Positions 39,707 to 51,135 of a stretch of 64,000 nt of DNA are shown here, in pieces. How positions within the stretch are numbered: position 1 is the stretch's first letter; the number at the start of each line of letters is the position of its first letter. The stretch spans positions 1,116,001-1,180,000 of the forward strand of contig JAHLMK010000007.1 of the NCBI GenBank assembly GCA_019915135.1, in the 5' to 3' direction. Both the position numbers and the translations under genes were made by a program. This stretch comes from Strobilurus pachycystidiatus. Lineage: Eukaryota; Basidiomycota; Agaricomycetes; Agaricales; Physalacriaceae. The notes beneath the pieces are model-generated. The model did no database searches, was not told the origin of the DNA, and worked only from the letters and a program-made list of their open reading frames with translations.

Positions 39707-40979
39707 TCAACACTGATACGGAGACTCCGTATCAGGCGAAGGCGAGGAAATTGACAAGGGGGCAAATACCTGGCTGTCCCCAGCCTGGCGGTCAAGTCCC
39801 ACGTCGTACTGGTCAATGGCGGCAGTGTCAGCCTGGGGGTGGTACCAGTTGGCCTGGCCATCCCATGAACTCTGCTGCGTGTAATCGTAGAGCAAAGGAG
39901 ATTGCGGGGTCCACTGCACTTGAGGAGATGAGCACGGTGGCAAAAGGGGCTCTCCGTTCCACCCTGCCAGACTCGACGCCACAGTGTTCAAGGGTGATGG
40001 CACATCCCCGTACCCGTAGTGTTCCGGATACCCCAGATGCTCACCTGGAGATCCGTAGTCATAGTACGCTTGCTGATAATTCCAAAGACAGAAGTCAGCT
40101 GGGCCCGCTTATTGAATGTCGGATGCTTACCTCATAGTACATGAACTCGCTTGACACTGGTGAAACGAAGGAGAGAGGGCCGCCGGTGTAGTGGTCCTCG
40201 CCGGTGTTCACCGAGCGCGAGCGACGCTTGGAAGCACCGTCAGACGACGCGCTTTCCTCAGCCGACGGTACCGCAGGAAGAGATGCTGACCTGCGATACA
40301 CGGGGGACGGCGGGGAGCAGGGACGGAGAGTGGTCGGGGAGGCCGCACTTTGTGAGAAAAGCGGCGAGGCCGGGGAGTCAGAGCGCGGAGGAGAAGGGCT
40401 TCGCCTCGGGCTCGGCGAGAGATGTGCATTCTTGGTCCTCAGGGTCCGGGAGAAGGTTGCAGGAGCACGAGCGTGCCTCCGCGCCGCGCTAGCACAAGGG
40501 CGCTTATTTGGTCGGTAGCGGTAGTTGGGATACATTCTGGCGTGCTCGTCGGCGGCCGTCTTGGCCAGCAGCTGCCATGGTCGCTTCTGCTCGTGAGTCA
40601 ACGCGCGCCAGGCCTTGCCGGCACGTTTTGAATGCGAATCCTCCAAGGGACCGCTCTGGGCGTTGCGCCGTATCTTCGGTCCGTGTCGAGCGTGGCGCTT
40701 AGTGAAGTCGTTGCGGAACAGGATGAAGGGATTCGGAGGACGAGGAGGGTTTGCCTTGTGTGTGTGGGCGACGGAGTGAGATTTCGCGGCGCGGAAGTTG
40801 GTGTATGTGGAGGATTCGCTACTGTCAGATCCAGTATCGCCGAGGCCGTCCATGGTGAACTCTTGGAGGACGCCATACTGGTGACAATAGTCAATGTCGT
40901 CGCCATCAGCGTTAGTGGGGGTCCAACCGGAGGGACCAGCGACGGGGAGGCCAGAGGTGTTCTGGAGAGGGGAAGACAT
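39707..40979 (-). CDS. HMG-box (MATA_HMG-like) transcription factor
   Basis: Two exons. Start MSSPLQNTSGLPVAG at 40979. The HMG box (about residues 78-150) begins PPRPPNPFILFRNDFTKRH and continues with HSKRAGKAWRALTHEQKRPW and AADEHARMYPNYRYRPNKR. The RPPN-x-FILFR opening is typical of fungal sequence-specific HMG proteins such as pheromone-response or mating factors. A basic tail (SAARRHARAPATF) and a Ser/Pro-rich region with SPSPRRSPSPPR follow. Intron about 40081-40131 joins FMYYE to QAYYDYGSPGEHLGY. The C-terminal exon is rich in Tyr, Gln, Pro and Ser, a plausible activation region, and ends DTESPYQC. It is probably a nuclear DNA-binding regulator; a role in mating or fruiting is a guess. 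Confidence 0.87.
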
Positions 40980-42173
40980 GATGGGGGCGGGGCGGAAAAA
41001 ACAAAGAACCAGGGCACTTTAAGGAAATCCGAAGGTAGATTGGACAATCTAGATCAGCATCTAAATCTGACAGTAGAAACTATAAAGACAATCTGTACGT
41101 TAATTGGTCGATCATGATCGCCCAAGACATTGGTACCTCTTTACTAGCTTTCTTTTTGAATCAACTTCGACATTCTTGTGCAGCATAGAAACGGAGTTGG
41201 GGCACAGGAGTAGTCGTTCAGATACGTGGGAGCAGCTGTGGAAGGATTCCAGCGTCAGAACAGGTGCAATCTATAAAGAAGAAGCAGGTCGAGAGGCACG
41301 AGATAGCTCGTCATGGACAAGCAGTAATCACGATACCGCAGGCTACCGCCGGCTTGCAATTGGCAAGGGCCTGTGACTTGCCGCACCGGACCCTGATACG
41401 TACAGTTCTGAATCACATCCGAGGCCACGGTTTTCGGCTCTGCTCCTGTGGTCTCCTGTAGTCTCCTGTGTAAGATTTTGAGACCTAACTCTCTTAGGTC
41501 GAGACGTCGGATCTCAAAACGAAGTTCTGCGGTATTCCTACCGGCGCTCCAGTAAATTGAGGGTCAAGATAAGTCGCGACATCATGTATGTAGCGTCTGT
41601 GAAATTCACTTGATCTACGGTGTCAGAAGATACATGATGCAGGGCAGAGGTAGCTCTGATAAACACAGGAGGTGAAGTCGATGGCGCAATGAATGAACAT
41701 TCATGAACCTTCAAGTTACCAATTGAAGATGATGCGAGCGGAGGCTAGACGTTGAGCCCAAGCACTGACCGAAAGCGACCTCTACCGAGTCAGTCAAAGC
41801 TAGCATGGAGCATGCGGATGAGAAGTAGCGCAGTCGAGAAATTGCACCGGGATGCACGATGCTTTGCTAAGGGTCGCATGTGGCTAGCCGCAAATGACAA
41901 ATCGATACGATGGGGGGTCTCACCTGCCGGCGGTAAGAAGCCGCGGCTTGAGACAGCCGAAGCTCTCATTTGTCGCCACCAATTGGACGTCGACAAACAA
42001 AGTTTAAGTTACCACCTTTTACCACCCCAGATATATCGACAGGACCCTGGAGGGAAACAATTGACGTCCGTCACTACTTATTGTCTTCTGCTAGGGGCCC
42101 ACTAAGCCGCTATTGTAGCGCGTTTGCGGTGCAAAGTTATTGCTATTGAATAGTACAAGCTTAGATAGATAGT
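40980..42173. other. Intergenic, upstream of HMG-box gene
   Basis: 1.2 kb. It should contain the HMG-box promoter and the 3' UTR of the membrane-protein gene. It carries a threefold 10-bp direct repeat at 41441-41470 (xxCTCCTGTx units). Short ORFs have no family features. Confidence 0.5.
41441..41470. repeat. Threefold 10-bp direct repeat
   Basis: Three adjacent near-identical decamers (tgctcctgtg, gtctcctgta, gtctcctgtg) in intergenic DNA. No function inferred. Confidence 0.7.
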
Positions 42174-43207
42174 CTATACATTATGTCTTCTCAAGGTCGT
42201 GCGGGGCGTGAAGTTACGTGAGTTCATCCTGAACGCGTTGGCATTGAGTTCACCCTGCTGAATTCCCTTGGATTGACGCAAGTCAAAGTAAAACGTCAAA
42301 AGGTACAAGGTGTAGCCAAACGATATCGTCCATTCTAGATACCCTGGAATGCTGGTCAGATTGATGGGCCAGACTTACTGGCGACTTTGGCTTACCTCCG
42401 GCGTCAGCGTTCTTGTACAATGTTATCCCGAATGCGATAGCGAGCACAATCAGACTAATCGCGATTATCGCCTTCACCACATAGGCGCGTTTCAGTTCCC
42501 TTACAGACCCAAAATCTTTGCTTAACCATCGGTACTGCAGCCGGTGTCAGAAGCAAATATATCAGAACCGAAGGGATGCAGACCTCAATGACAGTGAAAA
42601 GGGCACTAAACCCAACACCAAGGATGAAGATGAGAAGGAACAGTCGATGCAAGGTCGTGAAGCGTTTGGTATCAAAGACGGATAGCAGAATCAGACCGCA
42701 TCCTCCAACGAAAGACGAGAACACGGCAAGATAGCCGAAGACTTTCTCCCGACGGCGCATGTGAGGCATGAGACTATACCGCATATGGTCAATTGAGATC
42801 GGTGTCAGTGACAAGTCAAAGACGCGTACCGGCCTTCGTGCCTCAAGACACGCTCAATCGTAAGGGCAAGAAAGAATCCCACAGCAGTGAAAGAGCAGCC
42901 AACGACGAACAGCGGCTTCAAAATGTCGGCCCCGATGTCAGAGATATAGGGTACTGTGCCATCCATGGTCTCTGGGCACGCGTTCGTTAGTGTGGGTGAA
43001 GGCACGCCGCGACGGAAGTACCATAATGGGGTTTGCCAGTACAGACCCAAGTGAGCAGCATGGCGAGTAGAGTTGCTGTAGTAACCAGAACATGAGGTCA
43101 GTCTGATGGTACAGCGTACGGAGTGCGGGATACGGACAGAACCACATGAAAGCCGCCACCACAGGAATCCAGACATACGCCCAATGGCGGTGGGCAAGGG
43201 ATAGCAT
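42174..43207 (-). CDS. Frag1/DRAM/Sfk1 family membrane protein
   Basis: Start MLSLAHRHWAYVWIPVVAAF at 43207; stop at 42174-42176. Six hydrophobic segments are spread over several exons. They include HWAYVWIPVVAAFMWF, DILKPLFVVGCSFTAVGFFL (followed by ALTIERVLRHEGR), VFGYLAVFSSFVGGCGLILL, LHRLFLLIFILGVGFSALF and AIIAISLIVLAIAFGITLY. A conserved loop, VPYISDIGAD, lies before the third segment; the motifs SDIG and RHEGR are typical of Frag1/DRAM/Sfk1 proteins. Members act in plasma-membrane lipid organisation (Sfk1), GPI lipid remodelling (Frag1/Cwh43) or autophagy (DRAM); which applies here is not readable. The hydrophilic C-terminus ends LRRHNV. Confidence 0.83.
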
Positions 43208-43712
43208 TGTTCAAAGTGTGAAGCGAGAAAAGCGAGAAAAGACGGGCTGGGCGTAGTTGGGCGTGTGTGGGTTGAAGAACGAGCGTCACTGCAAGATATA
43301 CACGATCGACACTTGAACTGACATCATCGCGCTCCAAAGATATGCCACGATTTGGCTGCGCGTCTTCTTCCCTCAATCTTTCGCTCGCTCGGGTGCGAAG
43401 CAGACAGCGACCAAAGCAACGCACGGCCAATCCATATAGCACCGGCGTTGGCAGAATCCTTGAGAGATCCTTTCCTAGTAGAGTCAAGGGCAGCAAGCGT
43501 AAGCGCTCGGCCAGTTGTTAATCACATTCGGAGAGTCGGCGTGATGACTCTCAGTGGATCTAGTGAGCGAGCTGCCATGGATATGCCTGCCACACACTGA
43601 GTGTGTAGTAATGCACCACACCCATGCCCACGGTGGAGGTGACGTGAGGAATCTTTGGATGAAGCCCTGTCATTTCCAAGGCCTGTGGGCAGCGATATCC
43701 CGCATTAGAATA
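43208..43712. other. Intergenic between membrane-protein gene and TIR element
   Basis: 0.5 kb upstream of the membrane-protein gene, so likely its promoter. Small ORFs only; no site recognised. Confidence 0.45.
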
Positions 43713-43745
43713 TTGTTGTCGCATCAGTAAATCTCCCAAAGTCTG
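43713..43745 (+). repeat. Left terminal inverted repeat
   Basis: Pairs with 44989-45021 at 29 of 33 positions by eye; differences at repeat positions 3, 7, 22 and 25. Confidence 0.65.
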
Positions 43746-44094
43746 GGAGGGTATGGCGAGTATGGGAGAGTATGACGAGTATGGAGAAATTCCTCATACC
43801 CACCCATACTCTCCGAAATTCCCAGACTTTCAGAAAAAAAAAATTATTTTACTTCAGACTCTATGTAATGGAAATCATTAGGCATGGCTTGTGGTTCGCA
43901 GATCCCCGTTGTGCAGAGACATCCGCTGGATAAGAATGCCAGTGCCACGGCCGCCAGAAGAGAAAATTTGGACAAGTCCAAATTTGATCGGGTCTGTGCG
44001 CAATGGCGTGATTGCACGTGCGTCAATTTTTTTTCGGCCGTCATCGTAGCTGACTTCTCCCAAACTTCTTCCCTAACCAACATCTCAGACTGTG

Positions 44095-44470
44095 ACTTGA
44101 GCGAACGACGACTCACGACTCGAACATCCCCCGGGCACGACTGCGACCCCCACGACGAGCTCTCAACGACCGCGGCTCTCAACACACGACCGAAGACAAG
44201 CACACATAAAGACGACGAACATTGCGATCCCCACGAGTGACGACGAGCTGGCAAGGACCGCGGCTACGAGCTCACGACAAAGACGCCGAAGCGCCGAGCA
44301 CATGAGCACCACAACGACGAGCATGAGGACGAGGACGAGGACGACACCGAGCACGCGAGGATGAGGACGAGCACAACACCGAGCACCTGGCAACAACAAC
44401 GCCGAGGACGATGACGAATCCGAGCACCTGGCAACGACGATCCCGGCACGCGACGACCACGGGAACAACG
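44095..44470. repeat. Low-complexity GAC/GAG-rich core of the TIR element
   Basis: Purine/cytosine-rich degenerate array built from GACGA, GAGCAC and GAGGAC words. The word GAGCACCTGGCAAC occurs twice (about 44381 and 44429). Its open frames are artefacts of composition; no protein family is seen. Confidence 0.55.
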
Positions 44471-44988
44471 ATGACTACGCCCACTCGCGACTTTGAGCGG
44501 ACCAGGAGCACTGAGGAGTTACACGACGAGGATGGTCCGAGGAGCGCCGACTCGAAACGTATTTGCTGCTCGCTCCAAGACCCGCATGTGAGCAATGGTA
44601 CGTTTTGTCGTCGCTGCCAGTTGTCTTTGGCTGACGAACTCCTCAGCCAGATCCGTCTAGTCTTCGGATGTTCCGCGTCCGCGTCAATAGTTGCATCGGT
44701 TGTCGATTACGTTTTTATCAAGTCGTTCGTATCGTAGTTGTAGTCTCAGTTTCCTCGTGTATCGTGACCAGAATTCATTTTGTTTTATCCATCTCAAGTG
44801 TGCCTGATGTATATACAGTGTCATGGAAGGTTCGGAAGGGGTATGAGCTCAGTATGTGGCAGGTATGGGCTCGGTATGGGCTGGGTATGTGCAAGGTATG
44901 TGGCCATACTGCCAGCTATAAAAATATGAGATTCAGGTATGGCCACAGACTCGGGTATATGGGTATGGGGAGTCTGACACATACTCCT

Positions 44989-45021
44989 CAGACTTTCGGT
45001 GATTTACTGATGCGGCAATAA
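44989..45021 (-). repeat. Right terminal inverted repeat
   Basis: Reverse complement of the left repeat at 43713-43745. It is followed inwards by GTATG-containing words as on the left side. Confidence 0.65.
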
Positions 45022-46612
45022 GTACCACGCTGCTGCCAGGCTTTCAACACGTCGTCACCGAATCGCTAAGTTCACTTGCATAGCGTCAGCAAAAGCCTTT
45101 ACTGTGAAACACGAGTTGTGTTTATACGTGAATCGGTTCAATCCAAAAATCAATAGTACCGGCATGAAGGTCTTGAGTATCAGATGGAAAGGATGTAAAG
45201 AGTGTGCAATGGATTCTCAACAAATACAGCCAAACATCGCGTCTCGACACCTTACTTTGGCATCCAAGAAGCGCTTGCTGTATGCCCAAAAGTCGCCCCG
45301 CATTGAACAAGGAAGAGAAATATCGACTGTCGAAACCAAGAGGTGAGTGAGCCTAAGGGCATGAAGGGGTTGGGGTTCCGCCCAGCCAAATGTTGATTAC
45401 GGACGTGGCCCGAAACATGCCTCGGTCTTACATACTGCGTTTGCGAAATGACGCGTCAAGGCGACACAAGTAGAGGCCGTCATGTGAATACGGTACACAG
45501 CTTCACTGAGTTGGTAGTTATAAACCTCCATGCATCAGTACTGTTCCCAATTGCTCTGCGTCATACTCCGACTCACACCCTTGTGTTCTCAATGATCAGA
45601 AACATGGACAACATAATGTTACACAGAATCAATGATCGCAAACCGCCTCTCGTCCCCTCTGAGGTGACCTGTGGCGCTTGTCAGTCGATCTCGTTGCTAG
45701 AGTCGATGACCAGCTACTGACCTGTAAGTACCTGTACTACAGTCATTCCTGCCGAACCTTTCTCGAACTGGAATATGATGAAGCTTCCGGCTCAGTACTC
45801 CAGCCACTTCGTTTCGGAAGTACTCGCACCAGTACCGCTCAAGTGTGACATCGGTCTACCTGCCTCTCTCACCTTGGGGTATTTGCGTCCGGATAGTCAT
45901 GTAGCAGAAGCGCGCGTAATTCGACAGTGCGACTGACACGTACAATTGCATAACACGTTACATGTCCTTGCAGCTCGAGTTTCCGGTCTCGCCGTGTCCG
46001 AGCGCTGAGGATTGAATGGAGGAGGAGAGGAAATGTCACCCAGAATAGTGAAACCGTCTGGACCTGAATGAGCCGGTACCCTATGACCCCGATGACCCAG
46101 CTTGATAAGCGTACTGTGGCGCAGACCGAGCGCAACCAGAGTCTATAGCCTCAGCCTGGAGGTCTGACCGACCAACATTCAGCGCCGAGGTCGACTTGCA
46201 GTACTGCACCTGGGTGATTCCTGTTTCACTATCTGGGTCGCTCGAACAAGTACGCCGTACATGATATGAGAACACTGATGAATCAGCGATGCGACAGACC
46301 CCTTAAGCTTCAAGTCCTGCGAGTGAACCGCAGCCCCACATAGAATAGAACTTGTAGGCCCTCTGAATTTTCAACTTGAGAAAAGTTGACAGATACAGAC
46401 AGAGAGGTCTTTAGGAAGCCTGACCACTGCGCTGAACGCTGGCATTAGTCATGTTTGTTGCATCAGCCAATAGAAACGCGGATATTTCTCAGAAACAACC
46501 TGTATTAGAACAGTAGGCACCGACATAGGCACAATGATGAGCAAAGAGAATGGAAATAAAACAACAGCAGAAAGAAGAGTGTACCGCAAATATATACAAA
46601 AGGGATCCAGGA
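45022..46612. other. Long intergenic region
   Basis: 1.6 kb between the TIR element and the DsbA-family gene. Only short unrelated ORFs; no RNA gene, second element or regulatory site was recognised. Confidence 0.5.
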
Positions 46613-47561
46613 TTAGCAAAGGATGGGCTGCATGGTTTCGCTGTCGATCATGGGCGCAAATGGCGAAGGGGCAGCGTGGACACCACAGTCAGAGAGCTTC
46701 TTGAAGATCTGGGATAAGGAAAGGGTGAGCAAGGTACGGAATGATGTCAGAAGGACCCTTACGCGCACGAAGACCTCGCTGGACTGGCCTCCATTGATCA
46801 GCCACTTGTCGTCGATGATGGTGGTGGGGACACCCGTCAAGCCGGCGTTCTTGGCGTCTTCGCACATCTTGAGAACCTCGTCTTCGAGTTCGTTTGATGA
46901 CAGGAAATCAATGGCCTATGACAGATCTCTGAGTAAGCGGCGGAGATGGGTGTGGGTGCGGACAGACCTCCTGCTTGGACATGATCTTGACTGCCTCGGC
47001 GAGCGTGGCGAGGACGTTAATGTCGGCGATGTCCTGGCTGAGCTCGAGGTAGGCCTTGAAGGTGGCGCAGATGAAGGGAAGCTGGAGGTTCTGCTTGCCA
47101 AGGAGATACGCTTTGCGGGACATGCGATGGGCGCGAATGGACGGGCTCATGATTCCGTTGAAAGAGCTGACGCCAAGTAAGCATTGTGAGCGCTGGATGG
47201 AGGAGGTAACACACATTTTGAGTCTGCGCTCGTCGGCCCATTTGAGAATCGAGTTGTCCTTAAAACCCTCAAACGCCTCCTTGCCAAGGTGCTTCTGGAA
47301 GAACTCGGTGCGGGTCGCCTTGGGAGTGTCCTCGTTGAGGATGTGGTGCGGGACGAGGCGGTAGGGCCGGAACTCGATTTCAAACGAGAGCGGGAGCTGC
47401 AGGACTGCTTTGGTATAGGAGATGGCGCTCAGCAGCTCGTGGTGGCCTATGTAGCAATTCGGGCAGATCTGCATAAGAACTGAGCGGATTAAGGCGCGGA
47501 CAAGAGATGGACGCACAAAGTCATTGATGACTGTGATCTTTACGAGTCGGTTCGTGGACAT
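46613..47561 (-). CDS. DsbA-family thioredoxin-fold oxidoreductase (FrnE/2-hydroxychromene-2-carboxylate isomerase-like)
   Basis: Start MSTNRLVKITVINDF at 47561. After a short intron the frame resumes with ICPNCYIGHHELLSAI: the CxxC active site is CPNC and CYIGH is the family signature after it. Next come LSFEIEFRPYRLVPH, KEAFEGFKDNSILKWADERRL and LELSQDIADINVLATLAEAV. The cis-proline loop is LTGVPTTIIDDKWLINGGQ (near 46800). The last exon starts IFKKLSDCGVHAAP and ends MQPILC. Length, near 235 residues, is usual. The family catalyses disulfide/thiol or glutathione-linked chemistry; the substrate is unknown and no signal peptide is seen, so it is probably cytosolic. Confidence 0.88.
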
Positions 47562-48566
47562 GGCAGTGGCAAGACAGGCGCCTGGGCGACGAGCGCAGCG
47601 GGCGTGATTAGGCGGGGGTAGTAGTGATAGCGGCGGGACGGCGGGACGGTGGTTCAAGTACGAAGATGGAAGGAAATGCGAGTTGTCATCAAGGACACTT
47701 TATAGGATGCACCGATCTCTTACTGTACTGGACCCTGAACTGACAAAGATGCCGTGACGGCTTGGGGCCAGTCACGCCTCCCCGAGTCTCCGGAGCCCCC
47801 ATTCCGCTCCCGCCACGTAACCAAAATGCACCCACCGTCGGCTGTGGAATGATGCAGATGATAGCCTCCGCCTGACACTACACCGATGTCCGAAGAGCCT
47901 CTCAGAGCGTCAAAAAACGCCCCGGATTGCGTGCTCAGTAAGCCACCGGTCTTCGGTAAACTCAATGCGTCATCGCTTAGTGCTGTTGTGATAAATACAG
48001 TATAATTTTAATACAAGCTGCTGTACTCAGTAGCACTGCCTGCTCGTCCTGGCAGCGGGATCGTTGTTTGCTCAAGCCCGTGATGTATTCCCTACCGCAC
48101 ACATGACGCTCTGTACCTAGACTGTAACTTCAAGTCAAACTTCAGTTCGACCTCGTTCAGTCCTGGCCAACGGTCTAACGGTGTTCACTCGAGCTGCACA
48201 TGGCCTCGACGGAATCAGGTCAACAGTCTAAATCCATCATTCTGCGGGGAGGGGAACATGAGCAATCACCACTGCATATAAATCTTCCCGAGGATGCCCT
48301 TCCGCGTGGACCTCTTCAAGCTGTACAGTTGTCCGCTCGTTCAATTTCTCATCCACCATACCCGCATATCAGCGCACAATCAATAAGCAAACCGTCAAGT
48401 CTAGACCTCGGGCAGTCAAGCGAAAATCACACGTTCCGGGCGTATACCAGGCGACTCTGAGGCTCTTCAATCGACCTGGTACTGTGATGACAAGTCACTT
48501 GGGGTTTCTGTGGTGTAAGACGTTCCAGAAACAGGCGGATATATAGCAAGACATTAATATCCGAGG
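47562..48566. other. Intergenic between DsbA-family gene and E(z) gene
   Basis: 1.0 kb. It should hold the DsbA-family promoter and the E(z) 3' UTR. An 86-codon ORF on the plus strand at 48200-48460 has no family or splice support and is not called. Confidence 0.5.
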
Positions 48567-51135
48567 TCAGTCAAAGAAGAAGTTCTTCCCGTAATTGAAA
48601 AGGATCTCTTCCTCAAGTTCGATATTACTGCCTGTCAAACAGTTGTAAGTGGGCGCGCCATCACCGAATAGATACTCACTGGCATAGAACCCAATCCGGT
48701 GCTCCCCGTTAACGAGTTTGACTGCTCAATTGTTCAGTCAATGGTTTACACCCAGAAGCGTTGAACCCACCCTCTGAGCGACAGTTGGCTGCATCGTCGC
48801 TATGATTGATATACCTCGTCTCATTCGAAACATAGGTGCTGTCGATCGAGAATTCACTGTTGAGTTGGAAAAAATAGTTACGCCCTCGATGGTTTGTAAG
48901 GTCACTGCAGCGATAATCAGCATACAGCCATTCTGCAGCCGAGTCCGCTGTCACCTTCGGGATTCAACCGTTGGCTCATATATCAATTCACCAACATATT
49001 CTTGATCGTGATTGTAAGCCAAAGGGCGCCCGGTCAAGATTAGAAAGGGCTTACCAGCGATAAAGTCGCCTTTCTTTATGGTTTCACCGGCGAAGAGTCC
49101 GCGGCCGTAACTGCTTTCTTTAACTTCGACGAGCTACATCCCGGGTCAGTGTCATCTATTGAAACCCCTGCTGACTCAAGCACCTTGTTGATACCCCGTT
49201 GTATAGCATTGTTCTTGCATCTCCCGCTCTCGAGGTCTGCACAATTGGTCAGCCTTCAGCCTTCAACTGGATGAGTTGTTGTGAGAAAGATCTTACTTCT
49301 TTGACATAGGAAGCCAAATCCTCAAGATCATAGTCTCATCAGATGAAGAACACACTTACGCAGTTTCGCACATCGTGCAGACTTCCGGATCGCATTCCAT
49401 GCCCGCCGCAAAACACGGACAGGATTTGGTCCTGCAGTTTCTTTTGCATGCGCATTTTCTTCGCCGCCGTATACCTGTGATAGCCTGGTGACATAGTTCG
49501 TTGTAGCGCAGGTGGTGGTACGTACAAGGTTGGTGCTCGCATCGACAAGCCGCTTCGCAGTAAGCGCCGTTCGCGTAGCACGGACAGTTATCATCCGTAC
49601 ATCGTCCTGGATGCGCACAGGGTTCGTTGCTGTCCCGCATTCGCTCAGAAACCCTTGCATCGGAATCCAGAAATCACAACAACTCACGGGAGGAAGACGT
49701 CAGGATTACTGATGCCTTCGAAAGGTGTCTGTCGTTAGTGACGATAATCAGGATCCAGAGAGTGTCAATCACCTTGTTCATGGATATTGTATGGGCGCAC
49801 TCTCGGCTGCTGGAGCGCTGCCCGTCTAGGTCTCTTTCGAAGAGACTCATCCGGTATGATTTTCTTGCGGTATCGGAAGACCTGCGCGTTCTCTAGTAGA
49901 GCCATGTATGAGACTATGAACTGGCAAACCTCTGTACACGGCCTCCTGCATATGACAGCTAAATCGCATGGCAAAAGGTCCGGAGAGTAGCGTAGCGTGA
50001 GCTTTAACACATCAACATCATTAACACTCCATTCGGGCAGCTGTAGAATATCCATTTCGTGAGGGTGGTCCTGACAGCAGAGTTAGTGGGCCTACCTGTT
50101 GGTCTTCATCCTCCAGATCCGCGATCGAAAAGCACAGGTCACTGCAAGGCTCCACCCGCTTATTGAGGAGCTTGCTACTGGAATGCTTTGCCTGCTCAAT
50201 GGGATGTCCACTGGACGCTGTGTCACATTTTCAAGTCAGGACTCTGTGCGCGGGTAAGGTGGCGGGAACATACCTCGTGGGTGCGTCAAACACAAGCTAT
50301 TTAGACAGTTTAAGTTGCTGCAAAACAGCGCAGTCGATGATGCGAATCGTTCCGGCAGCGACGCTGGCTGTTCAGATGATGGATGTACCAATGACTCCCC
50401 TGACGCGGACGCCGGCCAGGCCAAATGATCTCTGCATTTGTTCAGACTCATTCGTGCACAAAGAGTCAAGACGACTGACCTTTTCGCATAAGTTGACTGC
50501 AGTCCGGGTCCGTCAGCGTCACTGCTGCACAATCTAAGTGGCATGATTCCAGTGGCGTCAATCTCGGCAAACGAGAGCCCGTGAAACGACTCTAGCCTGC
50601 GGGCTGCCTCCATCACAACAACCTCAACTGTCGGGACATAGATTCTTTAGTAGAGACGAAGGCGCCGAAACACCGGTGACTTGCTGTTAGGGTCATAATC
50701 ATGATCCCAGGCAAAGCGCTTATGTCGCAGAGCGTGGCTTTCATGGTCAAAGGTCCTGTCATCCGCGAAAGGAATGAATGGCAAGTCATTGGAGTCGTCG
50801 CCCGTGAAGATGTTCCGGGTCGTCAGAGGTGAGGACTCGTACGGCGATGCGGCGGGTAGGTCAGCCTGTACAGTGATGACCTTTACTGGCGCGAATGTCA
50901 CAGTGGAAGAAGGGCCCTCGATATGTTGCACCTTCAGAACCGTATCGCCGTCGCCTGGCAGAGTCTGTACGAATGGACGCGAAGCAGCATCTTGCTTAGT
51001 GGGATCATCCAGACGCGGATTAGGTGTAGCGAGAGCCATTATAGCATTCTCGCAGTCCTTTTGTTCCCATTCATCAAACTCGTTCCAGGTCGTTTCCAGG
51101 ACAGAACGTATAAGATCGGTCTTGGAGTTGGACAT
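48567..51135 (-). CDS. Enhancer-of-zeste type histone H3 lysine methyltransferase (KMT6/EZH2-like)
   Basis: Catalytic subunit of a PRC2-type complex that methylates H3K27. Start MSNSKTDLIRSVLETTW at 51135. Family order is kept: an N-terminal region, the Cys motif STALFCSNLNCLNSLCLTH (about 50270-50330), a SANT-like stretch (LPEWSVNDVDVLKLTLRYS), then the CXC/pre-SET region (CTDDNCPCYANGAYCEAACR, RRKCACKRNCRTKSCPCFAA, about 49370-49630). The SET domain follows: LVEVKESSYGRGLFAGETI, YVGELIYEPTVESR, LTNHRGRNYFFQLNSEFSID, the SAM-binding NHS in ETRYINHSDDAANC, and LVNGEHRIGFYA. The protein ends YGKNFFFD. A stop in the raw frame after ESRR lies in an inferred 49-nt intron (about 48905-48953), so the SET domain is intact. 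Confidence 0.92.

Larger units (their letters stand above)
43713..45021. mobile_element. Putative non-autonomous DNA transposon bounded by terminal inverted repeats
   Basis: The first 33 bases (43713-43745) and the reverse complement of the last 33 (44989-45021) match at 29 of 33 positions, sharing the 14-base core CGCATCAGTAAATC. Inside each end lie repeated GTATGG/GTATGGG words: about 43751-43785 on the left and 44838-44905 on the right. These resemble the subterminal repeats of hAT, CACTA or KDZ elements. The 1.3 kb interior has no transposase; it holds a low-complexity GAC/GAG-rich stretch and small ORFs. Flanking bases show no clear target-site duplication, so the superfamily cannot be assigned. 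It is a MITE-like or internally deleted element by inference. Confidence 0.6.

Noticed and set aside
40151..40518. Plus-strand ORFs of about 105-113 codons
   Set aside because: They lie antisense to the Ser/Pro-rich HMG-box gene and are composition shadows.
43884..44737. ORFs inside the TIR element as a possible transposase
   Set aside because: They are low-complexity products of GAC-rich DNA and show no DDE, zinc-finger or dimerisation features.
48200..48460. 86-codon plus-strand ORF
   Set aside because: No homology, no splice context, and composition like intergenic DNA.
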